Source: Caulobacter ginsengisoli
Lineage (GTDB): Bacteria; Pseudomonadota; Alphaproteobacteria; Caulobacterales; Caulobacteraceae
Direction of reading: 5' to 3'
Assembly (NCBI RefSeq): GCF_030814835.1
Contig: NZ_JAUSVS010000001.1
Location: 811,001 to 875,000, forward strand
Length of the DNA: 64,000 bases
Shown here: positions 1 through 8,275 of the stretch, one piece after another
Position numbering within the stretch: the stretch's first letter is position 1
Layout: each line of letters starts with the position of its first letter
Made by a program: the position numbers and the translations under genes
The notes under the pieces: generated by a model
Databases searched by the model: none
What the model saw: only the letters and a program-made list of their open reading frames with translations
Told to the model about the DNA's origin: nothing

Positions 1-748
1 CAAATACACCGTCCTCAAGGACGCCTATAAGTCGCTCATCGAGGCGCTCACCCACGGGGGCCTGGCCAACAAGGTCAAGGTCAACCTCGACTGGGTGGAG
101 AGCGAGACCTTCGAGGGCGAACCGGGCGCGGCCGCCGCCAAGCTGGAGGGGGTGCACGGCATCCTGGTGCCCGGCGGCTTCGGCGAGCGCGGGGCCGAGG
201 GCAAGATCCTGGCGGCCCAGTTCGCCCGTGAGCGCGACGTCCCCTATTTTGGCATCTGTTTCGGCATGCAGATGGCGGTGATCGAGGCCTTGCGGAACGT
301 CGTCGGCATCGAGGGCGCCTCCTCCACCGAGTTCGGCCCCACGGACGAGCCCGTGGTCGGGCTGATGACCGAGTGGGTGCAGGGCAACGAGCGGGTCAAG
401 CGCCAGGCCGGCGGCAACATGGGCGGCACCATGCGGCTGGGGGCCTATGACGCGGTGCTGAGCCCCGGTTCGCGGGTTTCGGAGATCTATGGCTCTACCG
501 CCATCGCCGAGCGCCATCGCCATCGCTACGAGGTCAATATCGAGTACAAGGATCGCTTCGAGCAGGCGGGGCTGAAGATGACCGGCGTCTCGCCCGACGG
601 CGTGCTGCCCGAGATCGTCGAGCGCACCGACCATCCCTGGTTCGTGGGCGTGCAGTTCCACCCGGAACTCAAGAGCCGCCCCTTCGCGCCGCACCCGTTG
701 TTCGCCAGCTTTATCGCCGCGGCGAAGACCCAGAGCCGGCTTGTCTGA
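1..748 (+). CDS. pyrG: CTP synthase, C-terminal part (5' end outside window)
   Basis: The reading frame is open from base 2 to the TGA at 746-748. It covers the end of the synthetase region and the class I glutamine amidotransferase domain, which hydrolyses glutamine and passes ammonia to UTP to make CTP. The nucleophile elbow FGICFGMQ has its Cys codon at 257-259; an HRHRYEVN segment and the catalytic GVQFHPE motif near the C-terminus are present. The N-terminal ATP-binding domain lies upstream of the window. The next gene starts two bases after the stop, so they are probably cotranscribed. Confidence 0.97.
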   Translation, partial: KYTVLKDAYKSLIEALTHGGLANKVKVNLDWVESETFEGEPGAAAAKLEGVHGILVPGGFGERGAEGKILAAQFARERDVPYFGICFGMQMAVIEALRNVVGIEGASSTEFGPTDEPVVGLMTEWVQGNERVKRQAGGNMGGTMRLGAYDAVLSPGSRVSEIYGSTAIAERHRHRYEVNIEYKDRFEQAGLKMTGVSPDGVLPEIVERTDHPWFVGVQFHPELKSRPFAPHPLFASFIAAAKTQSRLV

Positions 749-750
749 CG

Positions 751-1293
751 ATGAAGGTCTGCGGGACCTGCAGCCTGTGCTGCAAGCTCCTGGAGATTCC
801 GGCGCTCGAAAAACCGGCCGGCGCCTGGTGCCGGCATGTGGTCAAGGGACGGGGCTGCGCCATCCACGGCGCCCATCCCCAGTCCTGCCGCGTCTTCACC
901 TGCGGCTGGCTGGCGCGGGATGATCTGGGCGAGGCCTGGAAGCCGGAAAAGGCCCGCTTCCTCCTGCGCAACGAACTGGACCTGGGTCAGCTCTGCATCG
1001 ATGTCGATCCAGGCTTTCCGGCGGCCTGGCGGGGGCCGGCCTACTATCCGACGATCAAGGCCATGGCCCGCATGGTGTGGGACCAGAGTGGCTGCGTGGT
1101 GGTCTTCGTCGGAGAGAAGGCCACGGTGGTCTTCCCAGAGGAGGACATCGAGATCGGCCCGTTCGGCGGCGGTCAGCGGCTGATGGTCGGCTATCGCGCC
1201 GTGGACGGGATCAAGCGCCCGATGGTGCGGCTGCTGGACGGCGAGGCGGTCGCAAGGGAGTGGCTGGGAACCGTCGCCTGCCAGCGCCCCTAG
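751..1293 (+). CDS. Cysteine-cluster protein (YkgJ-like), function unknown
   Basis: This 180-residue cytoplasmic protein opens with CxxCxxCC (CGTCSLCC, residues 4-11) and has further cysteines near residues 28, 36 and 46. The pattern resembles the zinc or iron-sulfur-binding CxxCxxCC family, in which function is unknown. No signal peptide or membrane segment is visible. The second half has no motif I recognise. It starts two bases after the pyrG stop, suggesting cotranscription. Its stop codon shares CTAG at 1290-1293 with the stop of the convergent GH19 gene. Metal binding is inference from the cysteine spacing. Confidence 0.8.
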   Translation: MKVCGTCSLCCKLLEIPALEKPAGAWCRHVVKGRGCAIHGAHPQSCRVFTCGWLARDDLGEAWKPEKARFLLRNELDLGQLCIDVDPGFPAAWRGPAYYPTIKAMARMVWDQSGCVVVFVGEKATVVFPEEDIEIGPFGGGQRLMVGYRAVDGIKRPMVRLLDGEAVAREWLGTVACQRP

Positions 1294-1910
1294 CTCCAGA
1301 TTCCCTTGGCCTTGGTGATCGCCGCCGTGCGTTCGGCCAGACCGTTGAGGCCGCCGTTGATCTTCAGGGTCTCGGCCTTGATGGCGGCGGTTTCGTCGGC
1401 GCCATCGGCGATGGCGTTGAGGCCATTGTTGGCCCAGAAGGCCGCCGCGATCTGGGCGGCCCCGGTTTCGGCCGCCGCCTGATCGGGATTGCCGACCAAA
1501 TCCAGACCCGACCATGTGCTGGCCGCCGTGTAGTTCGACTTGCCGGTCAGCTGGATGAAGCCGCGGCCGCGGTATTTCCAGCCGTCGCCCGGCGCGGTGT
1601 TGCCCATCCGGCCGCCATAGACCTTGTTGGCCAGGGCCTCGGGATTGCCCGCGAACGGCGTGGCGGCGGCGATATTCGGGAACCGGCTGGGCCAGACCTG
1701 CACCAGGCGGGCGGCCTTGTAGTTGAGGTTCTCGACCAGCCGGGTGAAGCCGCCGCTCTCGACATAGATCTGGCCCAGGAAGTGGGTGATCCGTCGGGCG
1801 GTGTTGATCTGGCGGGCGTCGCAGGCGGCCTGGAAGGCCGGGGCCAGGCCTGCCGCGTCACAGGCCGGCGAGAATGCCTTGAGGCTGGCGGCGTCGATGG
1901 TCAGCGCCAT
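1290..1910 (-). CDS. Glycoside hydrolase family 19 protein (chitinase/endolysin-like)
   Basis: The 206-residue protein has the GH19 landmarks: a catalytic-Glu segment FLGQIYVESGGF near residues 44-55 and the substrate-cleft motif YRGRGFIQLTG near residues 113-123. GH19 enzymes hydrolyse chitin or, in the compact phage-lysin branch, peptidoglycan. The size and lack of a binding domain favour the lysin branch. There is no signal peptide, so export would need another route or lysis. It is an orphan: no holin, spanin or other phage gene is adjacent. Starts at ATG, with a palindrome just upstream at 1930-1949. Confidence 0.85.
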   Translation of the reverse strand: MALTIDAASLKAFSPACDAAGLAPAFQAACDARQINTARRITHFLGQIYVESGGFTRLVENLNYKAARLVQVWPSRFPNIAAATPFAGNPEALANKVYGGRMGNTAPGDGWKYRGRGFIQLTGKSNYTAASTWSGLDLVGNPDQAAAETGAAQIAAAFWANNGLNAIADGADETAAIKAETLKINGGLNGLAERTAAITKAKGIWS

Positions 1911-1929
1911 GGTCTCTGTCCCTCCCCAA

Positions 1930-1949
1930 TGCCGCGGGATATCGCGGCA
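1930..1949. promoter_or_regulatory. Inverted repeat in divergent GH19/rpmF intergenic region
   Basis: TGCCGCG (1930-1936) and CGCGGCA (1943-1949) form perfect 7-bp arms around a 6-bp spacer. It lies 20 bp upstream of the GH19 start in the divergent region with rpmF, so it could be an operator. It has no T-run and does not look like a terminator. No binding protein can be named. Confidence 0.4.
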
Positions 1950-1992
1950 ATCAGGAATGGAACCAGCGGTTCAACTGAAAGTAAAGTGCGGG

Positions 1993-2041
1993 CTCGGGCC
2001 TTGTCTCGGGCCTTGTCTTGCGGGGCGATTTGCGGCATAGA
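1993..2041 (+). promoter_or_regulatory. 12-bp tandem repeat with candidate rpmF promoter
   Basis: The 12-mer CTCGGGCCTTGT occurs twice head-to-tail at 1993-2004 and 2005-2016. The second copy runs into TTGTCT (2013-2018), which is 17 bp from CATAGA (2036-2041), a weak -35/-10 pair about 75 bp before the rpmF start. The -10 match is only partial, so the promoter call is tentative; the repeat itself is certain. Confidence 0.35.
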
Positions 2042-2117
2042 CCCCCGCTCACGTCGGCGGCCCGCTTGGCCGCCGCATCCGTTTTCGCGCTCCAGCGCAC
2101 CGACTTAGAGATTTCCG

Positions 2118-2300
2118 ATGGCCGTTCCTAAGCGAAAAGTATCCCCCTCGCGCCGCAACATGCGCCGCAGCCACCATGCTCTGGGCCCCAACGCCTATCA
2201 TGAGGACAAGACCACCGGCGAACTGAAGCGCCCCCACCATGTCGATCTGAAGACCGGCATGTACAAGGGCCGCCAGGTTCTGACGCCCAAGGAAGACTAG
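2118..2300 (+). CDS. rpmF: 50S ribosomal protein L32
   Basis: This 60-residue basic protein begins [20 protein letters not shown], the conserved N-terminus of bacterial L32, and continues with the CPxC-less alphaproteobacterial form ([19 protein letters not shown]). L32 is a structural component of the large ribosomal subunit near the peptidyl transferase region. Length equals the family norm. It is a single-gene unit: divergent GH19 upstream, and a stem-loop plus a strong intrinsic terminator immediately downstream. Confidence 0.97.
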   Translation: MAVPKRKVSPSRRNMRRSHHALGPNAYHEDKTTGELKRPHHVDLKTGMYKGRQVLTPKED

Positions 2301-2322
2301 AGCCCGCTTTAGAAGCGGCTCT
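2299..2322 (+). other. Stem-loop overlapping rpmF stop codon
   Basis: AGAGCC-C-GCTT pairs with AAGCGGCTCT across a short TAGA-type loop, with one bulged C at 2305. It begins inside the TAG stop. No U-tract follows, so it is more likely a 3'-end stabiliser or part of a tandem terminator with the hairpin at 2336-2363. Confidence 0.5.
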
Positions 2323-2335
2323 GACGAGCTTCAAG

Positions 2336-2363
2336 GCGCCCGGGGGAAACTCCGGGCGCTTTT
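2336..2363 (+). terminator. Rho-independent terminator after rpmF
   Basis: GCGCCCGG (2336-2343) pairs with CCGGGCGC (2352-2359), all eight positions G-C, with an 8-nt loop, followed at once by TTTT (2360-2363). This is the clearest intrinsic terminator in the window and separates rpmF from the SGNH hydrolase gene. Confidence 0.85.
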
Positions 2364-2382
2364 CGCATATGGGGATACGCCA

Positions 2383-2976
2383 ATGGACAGGCGCGCCTGT
2401 TTTCTGGGGGACAGCTATACGGCGGGGGCGGGCGACGACACCGGCCTGGGCTGGGTCGGCCGCGTGGCTGCCGCGGCGCGCGGGGAAGGGATCGACCTCA
2501 CCGCCTACAATCTGGGCGTCCGGGGCGAGACCGGGCCGCAGATCGCCGCCCGCGCCGAGGCCGAGCTGCCGCCGCGTCTGGCGCTGGGCGATTCGCACGC
2601 CATGGTCTTCAGCTTCGGCAGCAACGATTTCAACAAGGGCGTGACCCAGGCCGAGAGCCTGGCGGCGACGGCCCGCCTGCTGGACCTGGCCCGTCGGCTG
2701 AACATCCCGGCCTTTGGCGTGTCTTCGCCGGTCTTCCTGGACGATGCCCAGCTCGACAGGCGCTCAGTGGCGCTGAGCGGTGGCATGGCAAACCTCTTCG
2801 CCCAGGCGGGCGCCGCCTGGCTGGACCTGAGAACCTCGGACATGGACTGGCGGCCCTGGTGGGATGAGGCGGGGGCGGGTGACGGCTACCATCCAAACAG
2901 CGCCGGCTATGCCGCCCTGGCCAAGGTCGTGGCCGCCTGGCCGGCCTGGCGCGCCTGGCTGCGAGGGCAGGGCTAA
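2383..2976 (+). CDS. SGNH/GDSL-type esterase
   Basis: All four SGNH blocks are in order in 197 residues: block I LGDSYTAG (Ser near residue 10), block II Gly in NLGVRGET, block III GSNDF (Asn near 83), and block V DGYHPN carrying the Asp-x-x-His pair near 167-170. The family hydrolyses ester bonds of lipids, acyl sugars or thioesters. There is no signal peptide, so it is probably cytoplasmic. The substrate cannot be read from the sequence. The upstream terminator implies an independent promoter between 2364 and 2382 or readthrough. Confidence 0.88.
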   Translation: MDRRACFLGDSYTAGAGDDTGLGWVGRVAAAARGEGIDLTAYNLGVRGETGPQIAARAEAELPPRLALGDSHAMVFSFGSNDFNKGVTQAESLAATARLLDLARRLNIPAFGVSSPVFLDDAQLDRRSVALSGGMANLFAQAGAAWLDLRTSDMDWRPWWDEAGAGDGYHPNSAGYAALAKVVAAWPAWRAWLRGQG

Positions 2977-3024
2977 AGTTCCCGAGCCATGCTAGAGTGA
3001 CCCAACGATAAGGGAGGTCACGCC

Positions 3025-4071
3025 ATGCTGACCCGCCGACACCTGGCCACCGGACTTTCAGCGAGTCTGGCCGCCACCCTGCCGCTGGCGCTGACCCCCG
3101 GGCGATCCTGGGGCAGCGAGACGCCGCTGGGGGCGCCGGGCCAGACGCTTCCCGATTCGAGCCGCCCCAGTCCTCCCAATGGCCTTCCCAATGAACCCAC
3201 GGACCTTTCGACCCTGATCCAGGGCGGGCTGGACCTGCAGGAGCGGCTGACCATACCGGTGATGATTGGCGATCAGGGGCCATTCGAGTTCGCCGTGGAC
3301 ACCGGCGCCGACCGCAGCTGCCTTTCCGATCAGCTGGCCGCCAAGCTGGCCCTGCCGGCCGGGCCCAACGTCATGGTGCACGGCATTTCCGGCTCGGCCC
3401 TGACCCCCACCGTGCTGATGCCCGGCCTGACCATCGGCGAGGAGACCTTGAAGGGCGGCGTGGTGCCGATCCTGGCGCGGGGCCGCCTGGGGGTCGATGG
3501 CCTGTTGGGGGTCGATGCGCTGCAGAACCGCCGGCTGGTGATGAACTTCCGCGACCGGATCCTGGAGCTGCGCCAGCCCAACCTGAGCGACGGCTACGAG
3601 CCGACCCCCAAGAGCGCCCTGGTGCCGGCCCGCAACCGCCAGGGCCTGCTGACGGTCGCCGGCGCCAAGGCCGACAATGTGCCGGTCGAGGCCTTCGTCG
3701 ACAGCGGCGGCGCGCTCAGTGTCGGCAACATGGCCCTGGCCACGGCCCTCGGCCGTCGCGCCAGCCGCTGGGATCCCTTCGCGCCCCAGGTCCGTATGGT
3801 CGATGTCACCGGCGAGGAGGCGATCGGCGAGGTGCATGTGGTGCGGGTGCTGAAGTTCGGCACCATGCGGTTCACCGACATGGGGCTGGTGTTCTGCGAC
3901 CTGCACGTCTTCGACCGCTGGGGCATGGGCGACAAGCCCGCCGTGCTGCTGGGCGCCAACGCGCTCAAGCTGTTCTCGCGGATCGAGATGGATTACGGCC
4001 GCAAGCGCATCTACTTCCAGATGGCGGCCGACCCGATGATCTGGCTGGCCGACAACGCCGTGCTGGGCTGA
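3025..4071 (+). CDS. Exported retropepsin-like aspartyl protease with two active-site motifs
   Basis: The 348-residue protein starts LTRRHLATGL followed by a hydrophobic stretch, a Tat-like signal peptide, so a periplasmic location is likely. It has two clan AA motifs: DTGAD at residue 92 and DSGGA at residue 226. Two Asp motifs in one chain imply a single-chain pepsin-like arrangement rather than a retropepsin homodimer. Caulobacter PerP, which trims the polarity factor PodJ, is a periplasmic aspartyl protease of this broad class, but I cannot claim orthology. The only downstream neighbour is a REP-like element and a convergent gene. Confidence 0.85.
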   Translation: MLTRRHLATGLSASLAATLPLALTPGRSWGSETPLGAPGQTLPDSSRPSPPNGLPNEPTDLSTLIQGGLDLQERLTIPVMIGDQGPFEFAVDTGADRSCLSDQLAAKLALPAGPNVMVHGISGSALTPTVLMPGLTIGEETLKGGVVPILARGRLGVDGLLGVDALQNRRLVMNFRDRILELRQPNLSDGYEPTPKSALVPARNRQGLLTVAGAKADNVPVEAFVDSGGALSVGNMALATALGRRASRWDPFAPQVRMVDVTGEEAIGEVHVVRVLKFGTMRFTDMGLVFCDLHVFDRWGMGDKPAVLLGANALKLFSRIEMDYGRKRIYFQMAADPMIWLADNAVLG

Positions 4072-4073
4072 CA

Positions 4074-4239
4074 TTCCTCGCCCGTTGGGCGAGGGGGACC
4101 ACGAAGTGGTGGAGTGGGCTCTGTCAGCCGGCACTCAGATAAAAGCACGCCCCCTCCGGCGGTGCTCGATCCTGAAACACCGTGTGTTCCACGGCCCACT
4201 CCGTCGGCTTCGCCGCCACCTCGCCCAAGGGGCGAGGAA
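4074..4239. repeat. REP-like dispersed palindromic element between convergent genes
   Basis: The entire gap between two convergent stops is an imperfect inverted repeat. The left unit has CCTCGCCC/GGGCGAGG (4076-4083 with 4087-4094), an ACCAC-GAA-GTGGT hairpin (4098-4110) and GGAGTGGGC (4111-4119). The right unit mirrors it: GCCCACTCC (4194-4202), GGC-TTC-GCC, and CCTCGCCC/GGGCGAGG (4219-4226 with 4230-4237). About 74 bp of other sequence separates them. Paired units of this style are scattered through Caulobacterales genomes (family knowledge). It may also serve as a bidirectional terminator. Confidence 0.75.
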
Positions 4240-5022
4240 CTACTGGCTGCGGCCCCGCGCCTGGATGGCGGCGCGGCGGGCCTCGACGGCGGCCGGGGTG
4301 ACCTTGCGGTTGTTGGCGGTCGAGCGCTCCTGCTCCAGGTTCATCGCCTTGCCGAACGACTTGGCGTAGCCGTCGTCGATGATCGACTTGTAGAGGCTGA
4401 GGGTCTCGACCGGGATGGTCGCCATATCGGCGGCCAGCTTGCGGGCCGTGGGCAGCAGCTCGGCGGCGGGGACGATCCGGTTGACCAGGCCCCAGTCGCG
4501 GGCGGTGGCGGCGTCCAGGAAGTTGCCGGTCAGCGACAGCTCCTTGGCCCGGTAGAGTCCGATCAGCCGCGAGAGCTTCTGCGACAGGCCCCAGCCCGGC
4601 ATGATGCCGACCCGCGCATGGGTGTCGGCGAAGCGGGCGTTCTCCGAGGCGATCAGCACGTCGCAGGCCAGGGCCAGCTCGAAGCCGCCGGTGATGGCCA
4701 CGCCATTGATGGCCCCGATCACCGGTTTGGAGCAGCATTCGATGGCCTTGACCGGATTCTCGTCGGCGCCCGTGGCGTTGGCGGCGCTCATCGCCTTGGG
4801 ATCCGAGCCCAGTTCCTTCAGGTCCAGCCCGGCGGTGAAAGCCCGCTCGCCGGCCCCGGTCAGGATGACGACGCTGACGTCATCGTCCTTGTCCAGGGCG
4901 ACCATGACCTTGTGCAGCTCCGAGCGCAGGGCCTTGGAGAGGGCGTTCATGGCGTCGGGGCGATTGAGGGTGACCACGGCGACGCCGTCGGTCTTCTCGA
5001 GCAGCAGGTTCTGGAATTTCAT
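4240..5022 (-). CDS. Enoyl-CoA hydratase/isomerase family protein
   Basis: This 260-residue crotonase-fold protein has the N-terminal TLNRPDAMNAL and the oxyanion-hole region AFTAGLDLKEL typical of the family, which handles acyl-CoA thioesters. The first catalytic Glu position of classical hydratases appears as His (ADTHARVGIMPGWG), while the second Glu (AKELSLTG) is kept. The ADTHARVG variant recurs in a crotonase subfamily annotated as enoyl-CoA hydratase, so hydratase activity is plausible but substrate and reaction are uncertain. It is preceded on its strand, by 7 bp, by the membrane-protein gene at 5030-5785. Confidence 0.88.
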   Translation of the reverse strand: MKFQNLLLEKTDGVAVVTLNRPDAMNALSKALRSELHKVMVALDKDDDVSVVILTGAGERAFTAGLDLKELGSDPKAMSAANATGADENPVKAIECCSKPVIGAINGVAITGGFELALACDVLIASENARFADTHARVGIMPGWGLSQKLSRLIGLYRAKELSLTGNFLDAATARDWGLVNRIVPAAELLPTARKLAADMATIPVETLSLYKSIIDDGYAKSFGKAMNLEQERSTANNRKVTPAAVEARRAAIQARGRSQ

Positions 5023-5029
5023 GGGCCGG

Positions 5030-5785
5030 TTAAGGGCCCGGCGCCGGCGGGGAAGTCAAGCGGCGGTAGGCCTCGGCGGCGGGGGCGGTGACGATGATCA
5101 ACAGCGCGCCATAGATCAGGATGGCCAGCACACCCGCGATGCCGATCATCTGGCCAACCGCGCCGGTCCCCCGATGGATGGCCTGGTCGATCCGGGTGTC
5201 GTTGACCAGGATCATCCACTTCCAGAAATGCCCCAGCAACACGGTGGTGGTGGCGTAGATGCCTGCGATCAACAGATTCATCGCCAGCAGACTCGCATAG
5301 CGTCTCCAGGCCAGCCGAAAGCCCTGCAGGAGGTCGAGCCGACGGGTGGCGAACACCGCCGGCGCGAGGAGGCAGAGAAAGGGGCTGATCAGCAGCAGGA
5401 TGGCCGTGGCGGCCAGCCGCTGCGGTCCGGAAAGCACCAGGGGAAGAATGCAGACGGCCGCGATGGCGCCCAGGACCAACACCAGCGGCGCCAGGCGAAG
5501 TTCGTCAGGACCGATCCGCAGGCCGATCCGATGGCGCTCCTGCGTCCGGAGCACTAGGCGGAAGACCGCACAGATCAGGATGGTCGCCGTCAGCCAAAGA
5601 ACCGGCGCCCCGATAGGCCCGAAAAGATGGATGCCGAAGCCCCCTGGGCTGGCTGCGAAGAGCGCGCCGAGAACCGCCGCCCACACAGCAAGCGCGCCGA
5701 GCCCCCAGACCAGAAAGGTCAGCGGCCGGCGGGCCAGGAGGCGAAAGCCGGCGAAGGCGCTGGAGGCGAGGGCTGCATCCGCCAC
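5030..5785 (-). CDS. Integral membrane protein, function unknown
   Basis: The 251 residues contain about six hydrophobic segments (roughly 20-45, 55-75, 95-117, 125-145, 163-185, 215-238) with short loops; the C-terminal tail is proline-rich. No domain is recognised. It could be a small polytopic inner-membrane protein of a DUF family. The crotonase gene follows 7 bp downstream on the same strand, so the two are likely cotranscribed. Starts at ATG. Confidence 0.72.
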   Translation of the reverse strand: MADAALASSAFAGFRLLARRPLTFLVWGLGALAVWAAVLGALFAASPGGFGIHLFGPIGAPVLWLTATILICAVFRLVLRTQERHRIGLRIGPDELRLAPLVLVLGAIAAVCILPLVLSGPQRLAATAILLLISPFLCLLAPAVFATRRLDLLQGFRLAWRRYASLLAMNLLIAGIYATTTVLLGHFWKWMILVNDTRIDQAIHRGTGAVGQMIGIAGVLAILIYGALLIIVTAPAAEAYRRLTSPPAPGP

Positions 5786-5830
5786 GACAGTCTCCTTAGA
5801 TTGGGCTGTCCTATTCCAGCATCGGTCCCT

Positions 5831-6427
5831 CTAGAGCAAGTTAGTCAAACGGTCCTGTCCGTCGCGGACCAATGCGATCAGCCGTTCCACAGCCGCCTGA
5901 GCCTCCGCGATGCCAACAGGGTTGTGCGTCATCCTCTGAATCGTGAGGTTCTTGAACGCCTCAGGTGCATTCGCCGCCAAGCCAGTAAGCGCCAGGAACT
6001 CATTCATTGCCAGAATAGGTAGGCGTTCGGCGGGAAAGGCCTGCATTGCGGAAGAAATAGCTTCCATGTGCAGTTTCTGAGCCGCAGCTTCGACTTCCTT
6101 GATTGATCTTCCCTCTGGAAGTTCGAAAACGGCTCCCAGCGCACCGGCGGTTTCAACCGTCAATTTGAGTAGACGAGCAAGCGCATCAGCTTTCTGTCGA
6201 AAGCGCCGATCTTCTGTTTGAGCCGCAATCATTGGTGCGGTCACAGCGATCCCCAAGGCTAGAATAGTGCCAATTGCTCCAACCCAGCTTGCGCGATCTG
6301 ATGATGGCAGGTCGAGAAATGGCTGAACCTGGGTACCGACCACAATGGCGAACAGCAGGGCACCGATCGACGCAGCGGCCTTTCCCCATTCATTGAACCG
6401 GACGTGGGCGAGTGCTTCGATGAGCAT
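5831..6427 (-). CDS. Hypothetical membrane-anchored protein, low G+C, probably acquired
   Basis: From the ATG at 6427 the protein is about 198 residues, starting MLIEALAHVRFNEWGK. The frame is open to 6544, but that longer form would run into the eno promoter and its first 39 residues look non-coding. Two hydrophobic segments (AASIGALLFAIVVG and WVGAIGTILALGIAV) are followed by a helical cytoplasmic region. No family is recognised. Three 60-base lines inside it average about 54 percent G+C by hand count, far below neighbours, with more A/T-ending codons: a sign of horizontal transfer. Confidence 0.65.
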   Translation of the reverse strand: MLIEALAHVRFNEWGKAAASIGALLFAIVVGTQVQPFLDLPSSDRASWVGAIGTILALGIAVTAPMIAAQTEDRRFRQKADALARLLKLTVETAGALGAVFELPEGRSIKEVEAAAQKLHMEAISSAMQAFPAERLPILAMNEFLALTGLAANAPEAFKNLTIQRMTHNPVGIAEAQAAVERLIALVRDGQDRLTNLL

Positions 6428-6499
6428 GAGTTCAACAGTGAGTTGATTCTTGGGGAGCGGCACGCGATCTACCCGCGAGTTCCCGGTAAGGCGCTTGGG

Positions 6500-7836
<1,337 letters not shown>

Positions 7837-7837
7837 C

Positions 7838-7852
7838 TTAAGCCGGCGTTAA
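7838..7852 (+). promoter_or_regulatory. CtrA-type binding site (TTAA-N7-TTAA) upstream of ftsB
   Basis: TTAA at 7838-7841 and TTAA at 7849-7852 are separated by exactly seven bases, matching the CtrA consensus TTAA-N7-TTAA. It begins one base after the eno stop, 50 bp before the proposed ftsB start. TTAA is rare in this high-G+C sequence, which makes chance less likely. A GANTC (GATTC, 7892-7896) lies between box and gene. CtrA control is inference from consensus. Confidence 0.6.
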
Positions 7853-7902
7853 GCACGAAGAGCGAGTTTGTCCCCATTGGAATTCCTGATGGATTCGCCG
7901 CC

Positions 7903-8199
7903 TTGCTCGCCCGCCTGCAGCCTTTCATGTTCACCTTCGCGCTGGCGGGCCTGATCACCTATTTCGTCTTCCACGGCCTGACCGGCGAGTTGGGCTGGAT
8001 GCTGTCGGCTCAGCGCAAGGAAGAACTCAAGCAACGCAACGCCGAATTGATCCATGTCCACCAGCAGAGGATGGACCTGGAGGCGCGCGCCCGGTTATTG
8101 AGGGACGGCAGTCTTTCGCGGGACCTCTTGGAGGAGCGCGCGCGTTCCCTGCTAGGCTTCTCGGATCCAAAAGATTATGTGATCCGCCTGAAGCCCTGA
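7903..8199 (+). CDS. ftsB: FtsB/DivIC-family septum formation initiator
   Basis: A 98-residue bitopic protein: short N-terminus, one membrane helix (FMFTFALAGLITYFVFHG, about residues 8-25), then a charged heptad-type coiled coil and an ERARSLLGFSDPKDYVI tail typical of the DivIC family. FtsB links FtsL and FtsQ in the divisome. The eno-ftsB-pdhA order is common in alphaproteobacteria. Start is uncertain: TTG at 7903 is the first usable codon, ATG at 7927 would cut into the helix, and the ATG at 7889 is out of frame. No strong SD is seen. Confidence 0.85.
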   Translation: MLARLQPFMFTFALAGLITYFVFHGLTGELGWMLSAQRKEELKQRNAELIHVHQQRMDLEARARLLRDGSLSRDLLEERARSLLGFSDPKDYVIRLKP

Positions 8200-8212
8200 T
8201 CCGGGTCGATCT

Positions 8213-8242
8213 TTTCGTCCCGGCTCTTAGATAGGGACGAAA
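8213..8242. promoter_or_regulatory. Perfect 9-bp inverted repeat upstream of pdhA
   Basis: TTTCGTCCC (8213-8221) and GGGACGAAA (8234-8242) flank a 12-bp spacer containing TTAGATA, which could be a -10. It lies 33 bp before the pdhA ATG. Arms that straddle a possible -10 suggest an operator; the alternative is an mRNA hairpin after ftsB, but no T-run follows the right arm. Confidence 0.5.
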
Positions 8243-8275
8243 TGGCCGCGATGGTGATGGATCAGGGAGAAGCGC

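Noticed and set aside
4114..5091. 325-residue plus-strand frame over the enoyl-CoA hydratase gene
   Set aside because: Antisense shadow with Gly/Asp/Gln-rich low complexity; the minus-strand crotonase is clear.
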